The position numbers and the translations under genes are program-made. From positions 1 to 64,000 of the forward strand of contig CAUYLG010065942.1 of the NCBI GenBank assembly GCA_963573385.1: a DNA stretch of 64,000 nucleotides. The letters run 5' to 3'. Positions 1-12,705 of the stretch are shown here, one piece after another (the stretch's first letter is position 1; every line of letters starts with the position of its first letter). Under the pieces are notes generated by a model that did not search any database, was not told the origin of the DNA, and saw nothing but the letters and a program-made list of their open reading frames with translations. This stretch comes from Cacajao melanocephalus. Its lineage: Eukaryota > Chordata > Mammalia > Primates > Pitheciidae.

Positions 1-92
1 ATTGAAGTGTTACTTATATAAAGCCATATACAGAAATCTTCAGTGTCCAACTCAATGTACAGCCAAGATGAGATGTACATAAAAACCACTGT
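1..92. other. Unique flank upstream of truncated L1
   Basis: No L1 similarity is seen before about position 100. An open frame that begins at 43 crosses from this flank into L1 ORF2 sequence, so its first ~20 codons are host flank and not L1 protein. Confidence 0.6.
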
Positions 93-104
93 GAAATGTT
101 TTCA

Positions 105-3100
105 CATAATTGGAAGTAAATCACTCCTCAGCAAATGTAAAATAACAGAAATCATGACAAACCGTCTCTCAGACTACAGTGCAGTCAAATTAGAACTCAG
201 AATTAAGAAACTAACTCAGAACCGCACAACTTCATGGAAACTGAACAACTGGCTCTTCAATGTGAACTGGATAAACAATGAAATGAAAGCAGAAATAAAG
301 ATGTTCTTTGAAACCAATGAGAATGAAGACATAATGTACCAGAATCTCTGGGACACATTTAAAGCAGTGTCTACAGGGAAACTTATAGCAATAAATGCCC
401 ACCAGAGAAGCGAGGAAACATCTAAAATTGAAACTCTATTGTCAAAATTGAAAGAGCTAGAGGATCAAGATAAAAAAAACTCAAAAGCTAGCAGAAGACA
501 AGAAATAACTAAGATCACAGCAGAACTGAAGGAGATAGAGACATCAAAAAAATCCTTCAAAAAAATCAATAAATCCAGGAGCTGGTTTTTTGTAAAGATC
601 AACAAAATAGACAGACCACTAGCCAGATTAATAAAAAAAGAAAAGGTAGAATAATCAAATAGATGCAATAAAAAATTATAAACTGGATATCACCACTGAC
701 TCCACAGAAATACAAACTACCATCAGAGATGACTACAAACAACTCTATGCACATAAACCAGTAAACCTGGAAGAAATGGACAAATTCCTGGACACTTGCA
801 CCCTCCCAAGCCTAAACCAGAAAGAAGTCAAAACCTTGAACATACCAATAACAAGGGCTGAAGTTGAGGCAGCAATTAATAGCATACCAACCAAAAAAGT
901 GAAGGTCCAGAGGGGTTCACAGCTGAATTCTACCAGACATACAAAGAGGAGCTAGTACCATTCCTTCTGAAACTATTCTAAAGAATACAAAAAGAGGGAA
1001 TACTTCCCAAATTATTTTATGAGACCAACATCATCCTGATACTGAAAACCAGCAGAGACTCAACAAAAAAAGAAAACTTCAGGCCAATATCCTGATGAAC
1101 ATAGATGGAAAAATCTTCAATAAAATACTGGCAAACTGGTTACAACAGCACATCAAAAAGCTTATCCATCACGATCAAGCAGGCTTCATTCCAGGGATGC
1201 AAGGCTGCTTCAACATAGGGAAGTCTATAAATGTAATCCATCACATAAACAGAACCACAGACAAAAACCACATGCTTATCTCAATAGATGCAGAGGAGGC
1301 CTTCAACAAAATTCAACAGCCATTTATGCTAAAAACTCTCAATAACCTAGGTATCAAAGGAACATATCTCAAAATAATAAAAGCTATTTATGACAAACCT
1401 ACAGCCAATATAATACTGAATGGGAAAAAACTGGAAGCACTCCCTTTGAACTCTGGAAACAGACAAGGATGCCCTCTATCACCACTCCTATTCAATATAG
1501 TATCAGAAGTTTTAGCCAGAGCAATTAGACAAGAAAAAAAAAATAAAGGGTATTCAATTAGGAAAAGAGGAAGTCAAATTGTCTCTATTTGCAGATGACA
1601 TGATTGTATATTTAGAAGACCCTATCGTTTCAGCCCAAAATCTCCTGAAACTGATAAGAAACTTCAGCAAAGTCTCAGGATACAAAATCAATGTGCATAA
1701 ATCACAAGCATTTTTATACATCATTAACAGACTAACAGAGAGCCAAATCATGAGCGAACTGCCATTCACAATTGCTACAAAGAGAATAAAATACCTAGGA
1801 ATTCAACTAACAAAGGATGTAAAGGACCTCTTCAAGGAGAACTACAAACCACTGCTCAAGGAAACAAGAGAGGACACAAACAGATGGAAAAACATTTCAT
1901 GCTCATGGTTAGGAAGAATCAATATTGGGAAAATGGCTATACTGCCCAAAGTAATTTATATAGTCAATGCTATCCCCATCACACTACCAATCACCTTCTT
2001 CACAGAACTGCAAAAAAACACCTTAAACTTCATATGGAACCAAAAGAGAGCACACATAGCCAAGACAATCCTAAGCAAAAAGAATAAACCTGGAGGCACC
2101 ATGCTACCTGACTTCAAACTATTCTACGAGGTTACAGTAATCAAAACAGCATGGTACTGTACCAAAACAGAGATATAGACCAATGAAACAGAACAGAGGC
2201 CTTGGAGGCAATGCCACACATCTACAGCCATCTGATCTCTGACAAACCTAACAAAAATAAGCAATGGGGAAAGGATTCCCTGTTTAATAAATGGTGTTGG
2301 AAAATCTGGCTAGCAGTGTGCAGAAAGCAGAAACGGGACCTCTTCCTGACACTTTATGCTAAAATTAACTCCAGATGGATTAAAGATTTAAACATAAGAC
2401 CTAACACCATAAAAATCCTACAAGAAAATCTAGGCAAAACCATTCAGGACATAGGCATAGGCAAGGACTTCATGACTAAAACACCAAAAGTATTGGCAAC
2501 AAAAGCCAAAATAGACAAATGGGACCTAATTAAACTCCAGAGCTTCTGTACGACAAAAGAAACAATCAATAGATTGATCCAGCAAGTAACAGAATGGGAA
2601 AAAATTTTTGCAATCTACCCATTTGACAAAGGGCTAATTTCCGGAATCCAAAAAGAGCTAAAACAGATTTACAAGAAACAAACAAACAAACTCATCCAAA
2701 AGTGGGAGAAGGACACAAACAGACACTTCAGAAGAAGACACATATGAGGCCAACAAACATATGAAAAAACGCTCATCATCACTGGTCATTAGAGAAATGC
2801 AAATCAAAACTACATTGAAATACCATCTCATGCCAGTTAGAATGGAGATCATCAAAAAAATCAAGAGACAACCAATGCTGGAGAGATGTGGAGAAATAGG
2901 AACACTTTTACACTGTTCTTGGGAGTGCAAACTAGTTTAATCATTGTAGAAGACAGTGTGGTGCTTCCTCAAGGACCTAGAAATTGAAATTCCATTTGAC
3001 CCAGCAATCCCATTATTGGGTATATACCCAAAGGATTATAAATTATTCTGTTATAAAGTCACATGCATACGTATGTTCATAGGGGCACTTTTTACACTAG

Positions 3101-3310
3101 CAAAGACCTGGAACCAACCCAAATGCCCATTGACGACAGACTGGACAAGGAAAACGTGGCATGTATACACCATGAAATACTATGCAGCCATAAAAAATGA
3201 TGAGTTTGTGTCCTTTCTAGGGACATGGATGAATCTGAAGCCATCATTCTCAACAAACTGACACAAGAACAGAAAATCAAACACCACATGTTCTCACTCA
3301 TAGGTGGGTG
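105..3310 (+). pseudogene. L1 ORF2 remnant (endonuclease C-terminus, RT, C-terminal domain)
   Basis: ORF2p is the L1 endonuclease/reverse transcriptase that nicks target DNA and copies L1 RNA in place. Here the N-terminal part of the endonuclease is missing. The remaining frames in order are 105-654 (end of endonuclease and linker, containing SRSWFF and RLIKK), a broken stretch 655-1094, 1095-1598 (RT fingers/palm with the first catalytic Asp in ISIDAEEAF at about residues 65-73 of that frame), 1579-2178 (the FADD motif, codons at 1588-1599, read in another frame), 2202-2747 (C-terminal region) and 2956-3261 (distal C-terminus with the PLLGIYPKDYK and MKYYAAIKND blocks). Both RT catalytic motifs survive, but in different frames, with a shift in the overlap at 1579-1598. 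It is a dead copy. Confidence 0.9.
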
Positions 3311-3559
3311 TTGAATAATGAGAACACATGGACACAGGGAGGGGAGCATCACACACTGGGGTCTGTTGTGGGGGCCAAGGGAGGTACAGTGGTGGGTGGT
3401 GAGGTTGGGGAAGGATAACATGGGGAGAAATGCCAGATGTAGGTGACAGGGGGATGCAGGCAGCAAACGACATTGCCATCTATGTACCTATGCGACAATC
3501 CTGCATGATCTGCACATGTACCCTAGAACCTAAAGTACAACAACAAAAAAAAAAAAAAA
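105..3559 (+). mobile_element. 5'-truncated L1 (L1PA/L1PB-type) retrotransposon
   Basis: A primate L1 copy that starts within the endonuclease part of ORF2 and runs through reverse transcriptase, the C-terminal region, the 3' UTR (about 3310-3540) and a poly(A) tail (3542-3559). It is bounded by an 11/12-matching target-site duplication, GAAATGTTTTCA at 93-104 and GAAAAGTTTTCA at 3560-3571. This fits target-primed insertion with 5' truncation. The 3' UTR has the G-rich tract and the terminal 'gcacatgtaccctagaacct' typical of primate L1. ORF2 is interrupted several times, so the copy cannot be autonomous. The L1PA versus L1PB assignment is by memory of the 3' UTR only. Confidence 0.92.
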
Positions 3560-3590
3560 GAAAAGTTTTCATAGACCATGTAAACTCTAC

Positions 3591-3898
3591 ATAGGTCAGG
3601 CACAGTGGCACATGCCTATAATCCCATTGATTTGGGAGGCAAAAGCAGGAAATCACTTGGGGTTAGGAGGTAGAGGCTAACCTGGGCAACATAGTGAGAT
3701 TCCATTTCTACAAAAAATTAAATACAAAATAAAAAATTATCCAGGCATGGTGGCATGTGCTTGGAGTCTCAGCTACTCAGGAGACTGAAGTGGTAAGACC
3801 ACTTGTGCCCAGGAGATCAAGGATGCAATGAGCCGTTATTGTGCCACTACACTCCAGCTGGATGACAGAGCAAGACCCCGTCTAAAAACGAAAACAAA
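3591..3898 (+). mobile_element. AluJ SINE
   Basis: Full-length diverged dimeric Alu: left monomer, A-rich linker near 3715-3740, right monomer, then an A-rich tail. It is flanked by the 9-bp duplication AAACTCTAC at 3582-3590 and 3899-3907. It sits only 20 bp downstream of the L1 target-site duplication. Divergence and diagnostic positions suggest the old J class. Confidence 0.9.
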
Positions 3899-3949
3899 AA
3901 ACTCTACCTTGAGCAACATGTAGAATATTTCCAGCATTCCAGAGTGCAT

Positions 3950-4830
3950 CCTCAGGATCTCTTCCAATTATTTTTCCTCCCAAGTGGAACCCCAGTTCAG
4001 ACCTCTATCTAGAATAAATAGAACACTTTTGTCTATTTTAAAACAACACAAATAAAACCATGCAGGGTCTACATTTTTTGTATCTGACTTCTTTTTCTCA
4101 ACATTACATCCATAGACTAATTCATCCATTTCATTGTACTTATCAGAAATTTAAAAAAAATGATCTTTTCATTTTATAAATAAGTTTGTTTTGTTATTAT
4201 CCATTTGATGGCAATTTAAATTGTTCCTAATTTGAAACAATTATGAATATTTTTATACATGTTTCTGGCATACCTAGGCATTTGTTTCTTTTGGGGTATA
4301 CCAGGAGTAAATTGCTAGGTCTTATCAAACATGCAGGATTAATTTTATTTAATAATGCCAAATATTTTTCAGAATGACTGTACCAATTTCTACTGCCACA
4401 ATACTATATGCTCAATGTCTTTGCTAAAAATCAGTATTTCCAGTAGTTTACCCATTCTTGTAATTGTAGGGTGTGATTTTATTATTTATTAAGTGAATAT
4501 TTTAAATTTATATTTCTCTGATGACTAATGGTGGTGCTCATACTTCATACATTCAGTATTTTTGGGCATCTCATGTGTGGTACTTATTCAGAAATTAATT
4601 GTATTAAAATTTGCTTGTGTTTTTCTTATTTTGTTGAAGTTCTTGTTATAAAATAGATACAAGTGCTTGGTAGACTTTACTCATAGCTATATTCTTTCCC
4701 AAATTGTGAATTGGACATTTTACTTTTTTAATGGTATATTTTGATGAATGAGAGATATTAATTTTAGTAAAACCCAGTTAATTCATCTTTTGTTATATGG
4801 CTAATGTCTTTTTTAGGTTTAGGCTTTTAA
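3950..4830 (-). mobile_element. Old L1 fragment (L1M class), antisense
   Basis: The reverse complement matches the 3' part of ancient mammalian L1 ORF2: the 'attgttcctaattt' block, the degenerate 'ggggtataccaggagtaaattgctagg' region at about 4295-4320, and the 'tgtaccaatttctactgcc' block at about 4380. It is heavily diverged and has no usable frame. The ends are approximate. Confidence 0.65.
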
Positions 4831-4974
4831 ATTTAATGAGCAAATTATAGAAAAGTTAGAATTTTTATTTTTCCATATGTACGTATAAATTTAATACATA
4901 TATTTATAGTTCATATGTATATAAAAACATAAATATGACATTTCTGTGAATATATATATATAATTTTAATATGG

Positions 4975-5010
4975 CACACACAAACACACGCACACACACA
5001 CACACACACG
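4975..5010. repeat. (CA)n microsatellite
   Basis: Interrupted CA dinucleotide repeat directly after a short TA tract (4950-4962). Confidence 0.9.
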
Positions 5011-6271
5011 CTCTCATCCAGATTACACGCTGTATTGTACAAATTATGTTGTGGAAAGTGCAAGCTAGGGCTTCTACATGATTAAAAGTAGTTTGTTTTC
5101 TTATGAAGGCAAAATATTGTCTTTTACATTGTGTTTACATTACTATTATATACATTTTATATACAGAGAATTTGCTAAGTTAAGGTGAAATTCCCTTTAG
5201 ATTCAGCCTAATTTATGTCAAATACAAGATTGGTAGGATTTACATTTTTATAATTCTACTCGTATTTTGTTTTTGTCAGTATAGAAATATCCCTAAAATG
5301 GTGACTACAATCAATCTTGAAACAAAGAACACAGCTAGAAATAATAGCTTAATAAGGAAAGACAGAGAAAGAAAAATGTATTGATAAGATGTCACTACAA
5401 ATCAGCATCAAATTAAGGTCTTCACAATGTTATACTCTTTTTATCTTTTGTTTCAGTGGAGTAAAGTAAGATTAAATCACTTATTATACTCAAGGAAAAC
5501 CAATCAGCTTAATTTGAACACTTGATTCCTTCTGAATTTCATTCACATTGGAAATGTCATTAAGGTATGTTTCTTAAAATAGGAACATTTTAGTTATGAT
5601 AAATTAATTTTGCAAAGCATGGATAAGCCAAATGAATTCTATTTTTGGTTAAAGTACAATTTAGTTTTATCATTGTTAAATGAATGGAATTATAAAGACA
5701 TTAATACCGAAATACATATTTCAAACTGAATTTTATTTAAAATTTGGTGAATAACTTGCTATCTGGAGGAAAAGAGAAAAAAAATAAACTGACAGTTATA
5801 CTCAAAGTTACAAGGTTACGGACATTTCCATATTGTATAATTTTTTTTTAATTATTTATTTATTTTTTTTTTCTTTTTAAGGTATCTATAAGTGTTAATT
5901 GCACAAGTACCAAGGGCAATTAGAATTTCTAGTGCAATTCTAAAATTTTTAACAGTGCAAATGGGAAAAAATCTATGTATTTTTATGCAAATAATGGACT
6001 TTTCAAATATTCTTTTAATTTATTGATATTTGTTGGTATATTTTAGCTTTTAACTCGATTTCTGAATATAAAAGATACAGAAAGATTTTTTAAGAAAAAA
6101 AATGGACACTAAACAGTAAATCATTGCTTAATTTAGGATTTTCATATTTTTACTCTTTTCCTTGAGACTTACATTAATAAGTTATTGTTGAACAACTGTG
6201 GACTCATTGAAAGATAAATATTACTCTTATACCATGTAATTTTTTCTGTCCATGCTTCCTAGGCATGGAGA

Positions 6272-6313
<42 letters not shown>
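6272..6313. repeat. (TA)n microsatellite
   Basis: About 20 near-perfect TA units, self-complementary and probably polymorphic in length. Confidence 0.92.
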
Positions 6314-6316
<3 letters not shown>

Positions 6317-6377
6317 ATCAGAGATGTTGATTTTTCAAACTTGTAGTCTTTCTGCAAAGTATTTGAAGATTAGACTT

Positions 6378-6745
6378 GCAAAGACAAAACTTGTCCCCCT
6401 CAAATTTATGTTGAAATCTAAAACTCCAATCTGAAGATAGGGCCACTAAGGAGGTAATTAAGGTTAAATAAGGGTAATGCCCTAATCCTATAGAAATGGT
6501 GTTCTTATAAGAAAAGAAAGAGACGCCAGAAAGCACTCTTTTCAGGCACACATGAAAGACCATATGAGGACATAGTGAGAAGGTAGCCAACTATAAGCTA
6601 AGGAGAGAGGCATCCCCAGAAATCAAACGTGCTGACACCTTTATTTTAAATATGCAGCCTCCAGAATTGTTCAAAAGTAAAAATTCTGCTGCTTAAACCA
6701 TGCCGTCTTTTGTATTTGCAGCCAAAGCTGACCATCACAGGATTT
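6378..6745 (+). mobile_element. MaLR-type LTR (MST/MLT1-like)
   Basis: Successive blocks match the widespread MaLR LTR: a 'cttgtccccctcaaatttatgttgaaatc' type start, 'gggccactaaggaggtaatta', 'gttcttataagaaaag', 'catatgaggacatagtgagaagg', and 'gcagcctccagaattgt' followed by the degenerate 3' end near 6745. This is a solo LTR, about 15-25% diverged by eye. Confidence 0.7.
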
Positions 6746-8883
<2,138 letters not shown>

Positions 8884-8899
8884 TCACCACACATTTTTT

Positions 8900-9867
8900 A
8901 AGGAAAATATTAGCAGATGAAATAAATATTAATAGATCATAAATATGTCAAAAATAATGAGGATGATGCTTGATGGATCTGATGGGACCCAACATTTGCT
9001 ATGACTTCATTGATAAGACTAAGTATCTTAAGTTGTTAATATTGGCAGAAATTTGAATGTTAAAATTGATGCTTGCAAAATGTGCTTGTAAAAAAAAATG
9101 ATAAGAATTCACTCTCTTGCTAGTATATATTCCCTAAGAAGAATAATTAAATGAAAATTTTTAAGTCTAAGGAAACTTTCTGCACTTTCAAAATACTAAA
9201 TTATGTGTTAAGGAATAAATCGTATTGATAGAAACAGTAATAAAAGCTATACACATAATTTTCTTATACTGAAATACTTTCTTCAAAATTATAATGCTGG
9301 ATTTGGTTTTCATTTAAGAAATGGACTACCATAGGGTAACATCTTGCCAACACAAAAGTTCCTCATTTTAATCACCTTAAGAATAATCCCCATTCTCACG
9401 GGATTGATTTCAACCAGGAAGCATTCCACAATGGAGCAAGAATACTAGCTAAATTTAATAAGGCTGACAGTTTCTGACTTATTGTCTGGTTCACTCAGGG
9501 ATGGCAATCTCTTTCAAGTGACATAAACATGAAACCCAAGAATAAGTGTTTAGATGAATGATGATTTTTACTCTTAAGTATTCCATTCCAAAGCAGAGTT
9601 TTTCTGTATAAATTTGTGCTATGAAATAAAAAAGTTTATTCCTCTGTGAATAAATACATGAGTAATTAATAAGAATAGAAAGCAAGGAAATAACAATTCA
9701 GTAGTCTAAACAATGACTTTTCTTCCATTAGCATTTTAGGTTCTTAAAAATTCTATTTCTTTAGCTCCATGAAGCAATAAAACCTGTCCACCGTAGGCTG
9801 AATAATAAAACCCACAGGCCATGGAAACAGACTTTCAAAAAAAGAATGAATTATAGTCTTGACCTTC
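8900..9867. other. Unassigned AT-rich sequence
   Basis: No repeat or gene recognised. It forms the left flank of the inverted-repeat structure starting at 9868. Confidence 0.4.
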
Positions 9868-10107
9868 GATCTTTGCAGAATCTGAAAAGTTCACTCTGTA
9901 GTGAGATGGAAAGAAGTTTTATTAGGAAATGAAAATAATCCAATTTATTAAAAAGAATATGAAAGTTTTATGCTTTGCAGATAATTCAAAACTCCTGAAA
10001 ACAAAGTCCCTGGACTTTACAGTCAGACAGGAGGAAACCACTACTTCACTTGTTTTCTTCTCTTCTTCAATAATTCTTTTCTTCAATACGAATTGGTAAA
10101 TGTTTCC
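9868..10107. repeat. Left arm of a ~240-bp inverted repeat
   Basis: Aligns to the reverse complement of 11092-11330 with about 18 differences by eye, roughly 92% identity, including one 1-bp length change. Homology stops abruptly at both ends (gatctttgcag at the outer edge, aaatgtttcc at the inner edge). I do not recognise it as a known transposon family. Confidence 0.9.
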
Positions 10108-11022
10108 TCTAAGACAATGACTGCACAGCTACTTAGGAACCTGGTATGTGCATAAAAGCCTCACTGAAGCGAATGATGTTTGGGTAACATAAACTTAGTA
10201 ATTGTCTGTGTGTGCTTATAATCAAATTCACTAACTTTCCAGGTAGTTCAACTAAGCAGTACCTTATTAATTCTTTTGAGTATATATAAAAGCCAACTTC
10301 CAAAATTTTTAATGACCTCAATGAATCAGCTAAAAAAATACACTGAAATTGAACTACCAAAGGAATTGACCTTGAAAAGCCTCCATGTGCCATTGTAATC
10401 CTTTTAAATTAAATTATCACTTCTAATTATTTACTTGCTGTTTAATTCCTTTACATTTTCTTTCATTTCCAACCTTTTTGCTCACCTTTGTCACAAAATT
10501 TTCTACAAGCAGGGAAAAAATAAAAAGGATACTTTCATTATAATGATGTACTTTTGATTCTGTATCCAGAGTCATTGTGATTCAGGAAGTTGCTCTAAGG
10601 TTCAATGGATGTTTGCCAGAATCTTAGTCTGTGAGAGCTAAGTACTTCTTGTTATATGGAGTGAGCAACACTACCTGCATGGAAATAAGTGTATTCCCTT
10701 TATCTACCCAGAGTTAAAAATCTGGAAGGAAAAGCAAAAGCTCTTATCATGTATACCAATATCCTCTGTCTGTATCCCTTGTCTCCAGGTGAGAGTAGCC
10801 TGATATATGCATACCATACAGGGTAAATACTTGTTGAAAAAATTGAATAAATACATATACATGACTGAAATAATGAGAACGATTTTCATGAGCCATCCCA
10901 AAAAGTAAGTTCATTACTTTGTGGGAATACCATGGCAATATAAGCAAAAGAACTCTCTTAACTTAATGCTTTTATTTCTTGTATTCTTTTCTGATTTTTT
11001 GCAATAATAAATTTTATAATCT
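10108..11022. other. Spacer between inverted-repeat arms, unassigned
   Basis: About 0.98 kb separates the arms (10108-11091). No repeat family or gene is recognised in it. Short frames on the minus strand near 10133-10393 and 10704-10947 have no motif support. Confidence 0.4.
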
Positions 11023-11048
11023 CAAGTGTGCATAATATGTGTGTCTCT
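11023..11048. repeat. Left copy of a perfect 26-bp inverted repeat
   Basis: Exact reverse complement of 11340-11365, with weaker complementarity continuing about 12 bp inward. The two copies bracket the right arm of the larger inverted repeat. Confidence 0.92.
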
Positions 11049-11080
11049 ATCTACACAGAGTGTGTCTGTCTGTAAATGGA

Positions 11081-11108
11081 AATTGGTAAATGGAAACATT
11101 TACCAATT
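11081..11108. repeat. Perfect 12-bp hairpin with GAAA loop
   Basis: AATTGGTAAATG (11081-11092), GAAA loop, CATTTACCAATT (11097-11108). The right half of the stem is the inner edge of the large inverted-repeat arm. The left half is an extra inverted copy of that edge. Confidence 0.93.
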
Positions 11109-11330
11109 CGTACTGAAGAAAAGAATTATCGAAGTAGAGAAGAAAACAAGTGAAGGAGTGGTTTCTTCCTGTCTGACTGTAACTCCAGGGACTTTATTTT
11201 CAGGAGTTTTGAATTATCTGCAAAGCATAAAACTTAAATATTATTTTTAATAAGTTGGATTGTTTCTATTTCATAATAACACTTCTTTCCATCTCATTAC
11301 AGAGTGAACTTTTCAGATTCTGCAAAGATC
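11092..11330. repeat. Right arm of the ~240-bp inverted repeat
   Basis: Inverted partner of 9868-10107. A transcript across both arms in either direction could fold into a ~240-bp imperfect duplex with a ~1-kb loop. The short frame 11026-11250 lies inside this structure and shows no protein family features. Confidence 0.9.
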
Positions 11331-11339
11331 TGTGTGCAG

Positions 11340-11365
11340 AGAGACACACATATTATGCACACTTG
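11340..11365. repeat. Right copy of the perfect 26-bp inverted repeat
   Basis: Starts 10 bp after the right arm ends and pairs exactly with 11023-11048. Confidence 0.92.
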
Positions 11366-11447
11366 CCCTTCCAAATTAACTTGCAACATCTCTTAAGAAA
11401 TATACAATTTGCCCTTCCAAATTAACTTGCAACATCTCTTAAGAAAT
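11363..11447. repeat. Tandem duplication, 39-bp identical units, period 46
   Basis: The 39-bp unit beginning ttgcccttccaaattaactt at 11363-11401 recurs without a mismatch at 11409-11447, separated by 7 bp (atacaat). It overlaps the last 3 bp of the 26-bp inverted repeat. Confidence 0.93.
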
Positions 11448-12671
11448 TCACACAATATTTTTGATTTGCCATGCAAATTGATTGTTCATATAGCTAAGGA
11501 AACAAGTTAAAATGACTGTAATGCAACTAAAATATACTAGATAAATACACAAATATTTTCTGACAGGGTTTGGCATCCATACTAATTTTTGTTATTTAAA
11601 GCTAGAAATGAATAGAGCTGCATATAGCTATATAACACTGTGTCCAGTGTCATCAGAAATAGATTTTTTAAGAGCAAGTTGCTTCTTTCATTTCTTCAGC
11701 AGCATGCCCCTTCTCATATATTCAGTTATGCCACATTGCTTGAGGCTGTGCTTTTCTGAATCCCTAAGATGTTTCTGCTGCCCTCTCTGCTTGTGATTAC
11801 CCCCATTTCAGCTCACTTTACAGCAGAAGTTGGATATCCTGCCGTCTTCTATTTTCTGCACATATGCAGGTCAGTTGAGCTGTGCTATGATGAATATTGT
11901 TTCAATGTTGCCAGATCAGTTATACTACAGGATTGTATTTCTGGTGACTGTGCTTCTTTCATTGCTATACCGTAGTGCTCAGAGGTAGGTTGATGAAACA
12001 AACACTGAATCCTTATACCTTATGGATTATAAGAAACTTCCAGAATGAGCAAGCCCTGCTTAGGGTGCAGTGGCTGCTCCAGCACAATCTTGCTTGAAGT
12101 CCAGAGTATCAGAATTCCTCTGGAAGTTACTCCTAAGCTGACCCCTAACAGTGGTCCACAAATGTGATTAGTTTAAAATTCATGTCTTAAGATACTATAA
12201 ATATATTTTTCCTCCGCATTTTCCAGATACCAAGAAGAGAGAAACTATGGTTTATCCACCCAGATTTGCCCTGAATATTTTCTGGCACAAAGTAGGAGTG
12301 CACAAATGCATTATAGCATAAAGAGAAACTAGGTGATAAATTGTGAAGTGAGATAAAACTATGGCCATATTAAAAGAGTTTCACAGCTGCCATTTCTGAT
12401 ACTTTTCTTCCTAGTCCTGACTTGATCAATGCGTGCCATAGGATATTTTATTTTTTCCAGGAAAGGAAAAGCACACCTAAAAAAGAAAAAGAAAGAAAAA
12501 TGTCATTGAATATATTAGCAGATTTTGTAAAGTTTAAAATGTGGGAACATACATCTGATAAGTCAGGTGACTTTAGATTTTCAAGAGCTAAGAATTTGAG
12601 AATAATTTTTTTTTAATCTGAAAGGATAAGAATATGGTGGATCAGAGCATAGTTTGCACTTTAAAGAAACT

Positions 12672-12705
<34 letters not shown>

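Larger units (their letters stand above)
4831..6370. other. AT-rich non-coding stretch with simple repeats
   Basis: No gene or dispersed repeat is recognised. The stretch contains the (CA)n and (TA)n microsatellites listed separately and a T/A homopolymeric patch at about 5840-5880. Confidence 0.5.

Noticed and set aside
43..654. 203-codon open frame at the window start as a gene
   Set aside because: From position 105 on it is L1 ORF2 sequence. The N-terminal codons are host flank fused by a 5'-truncated insertion.
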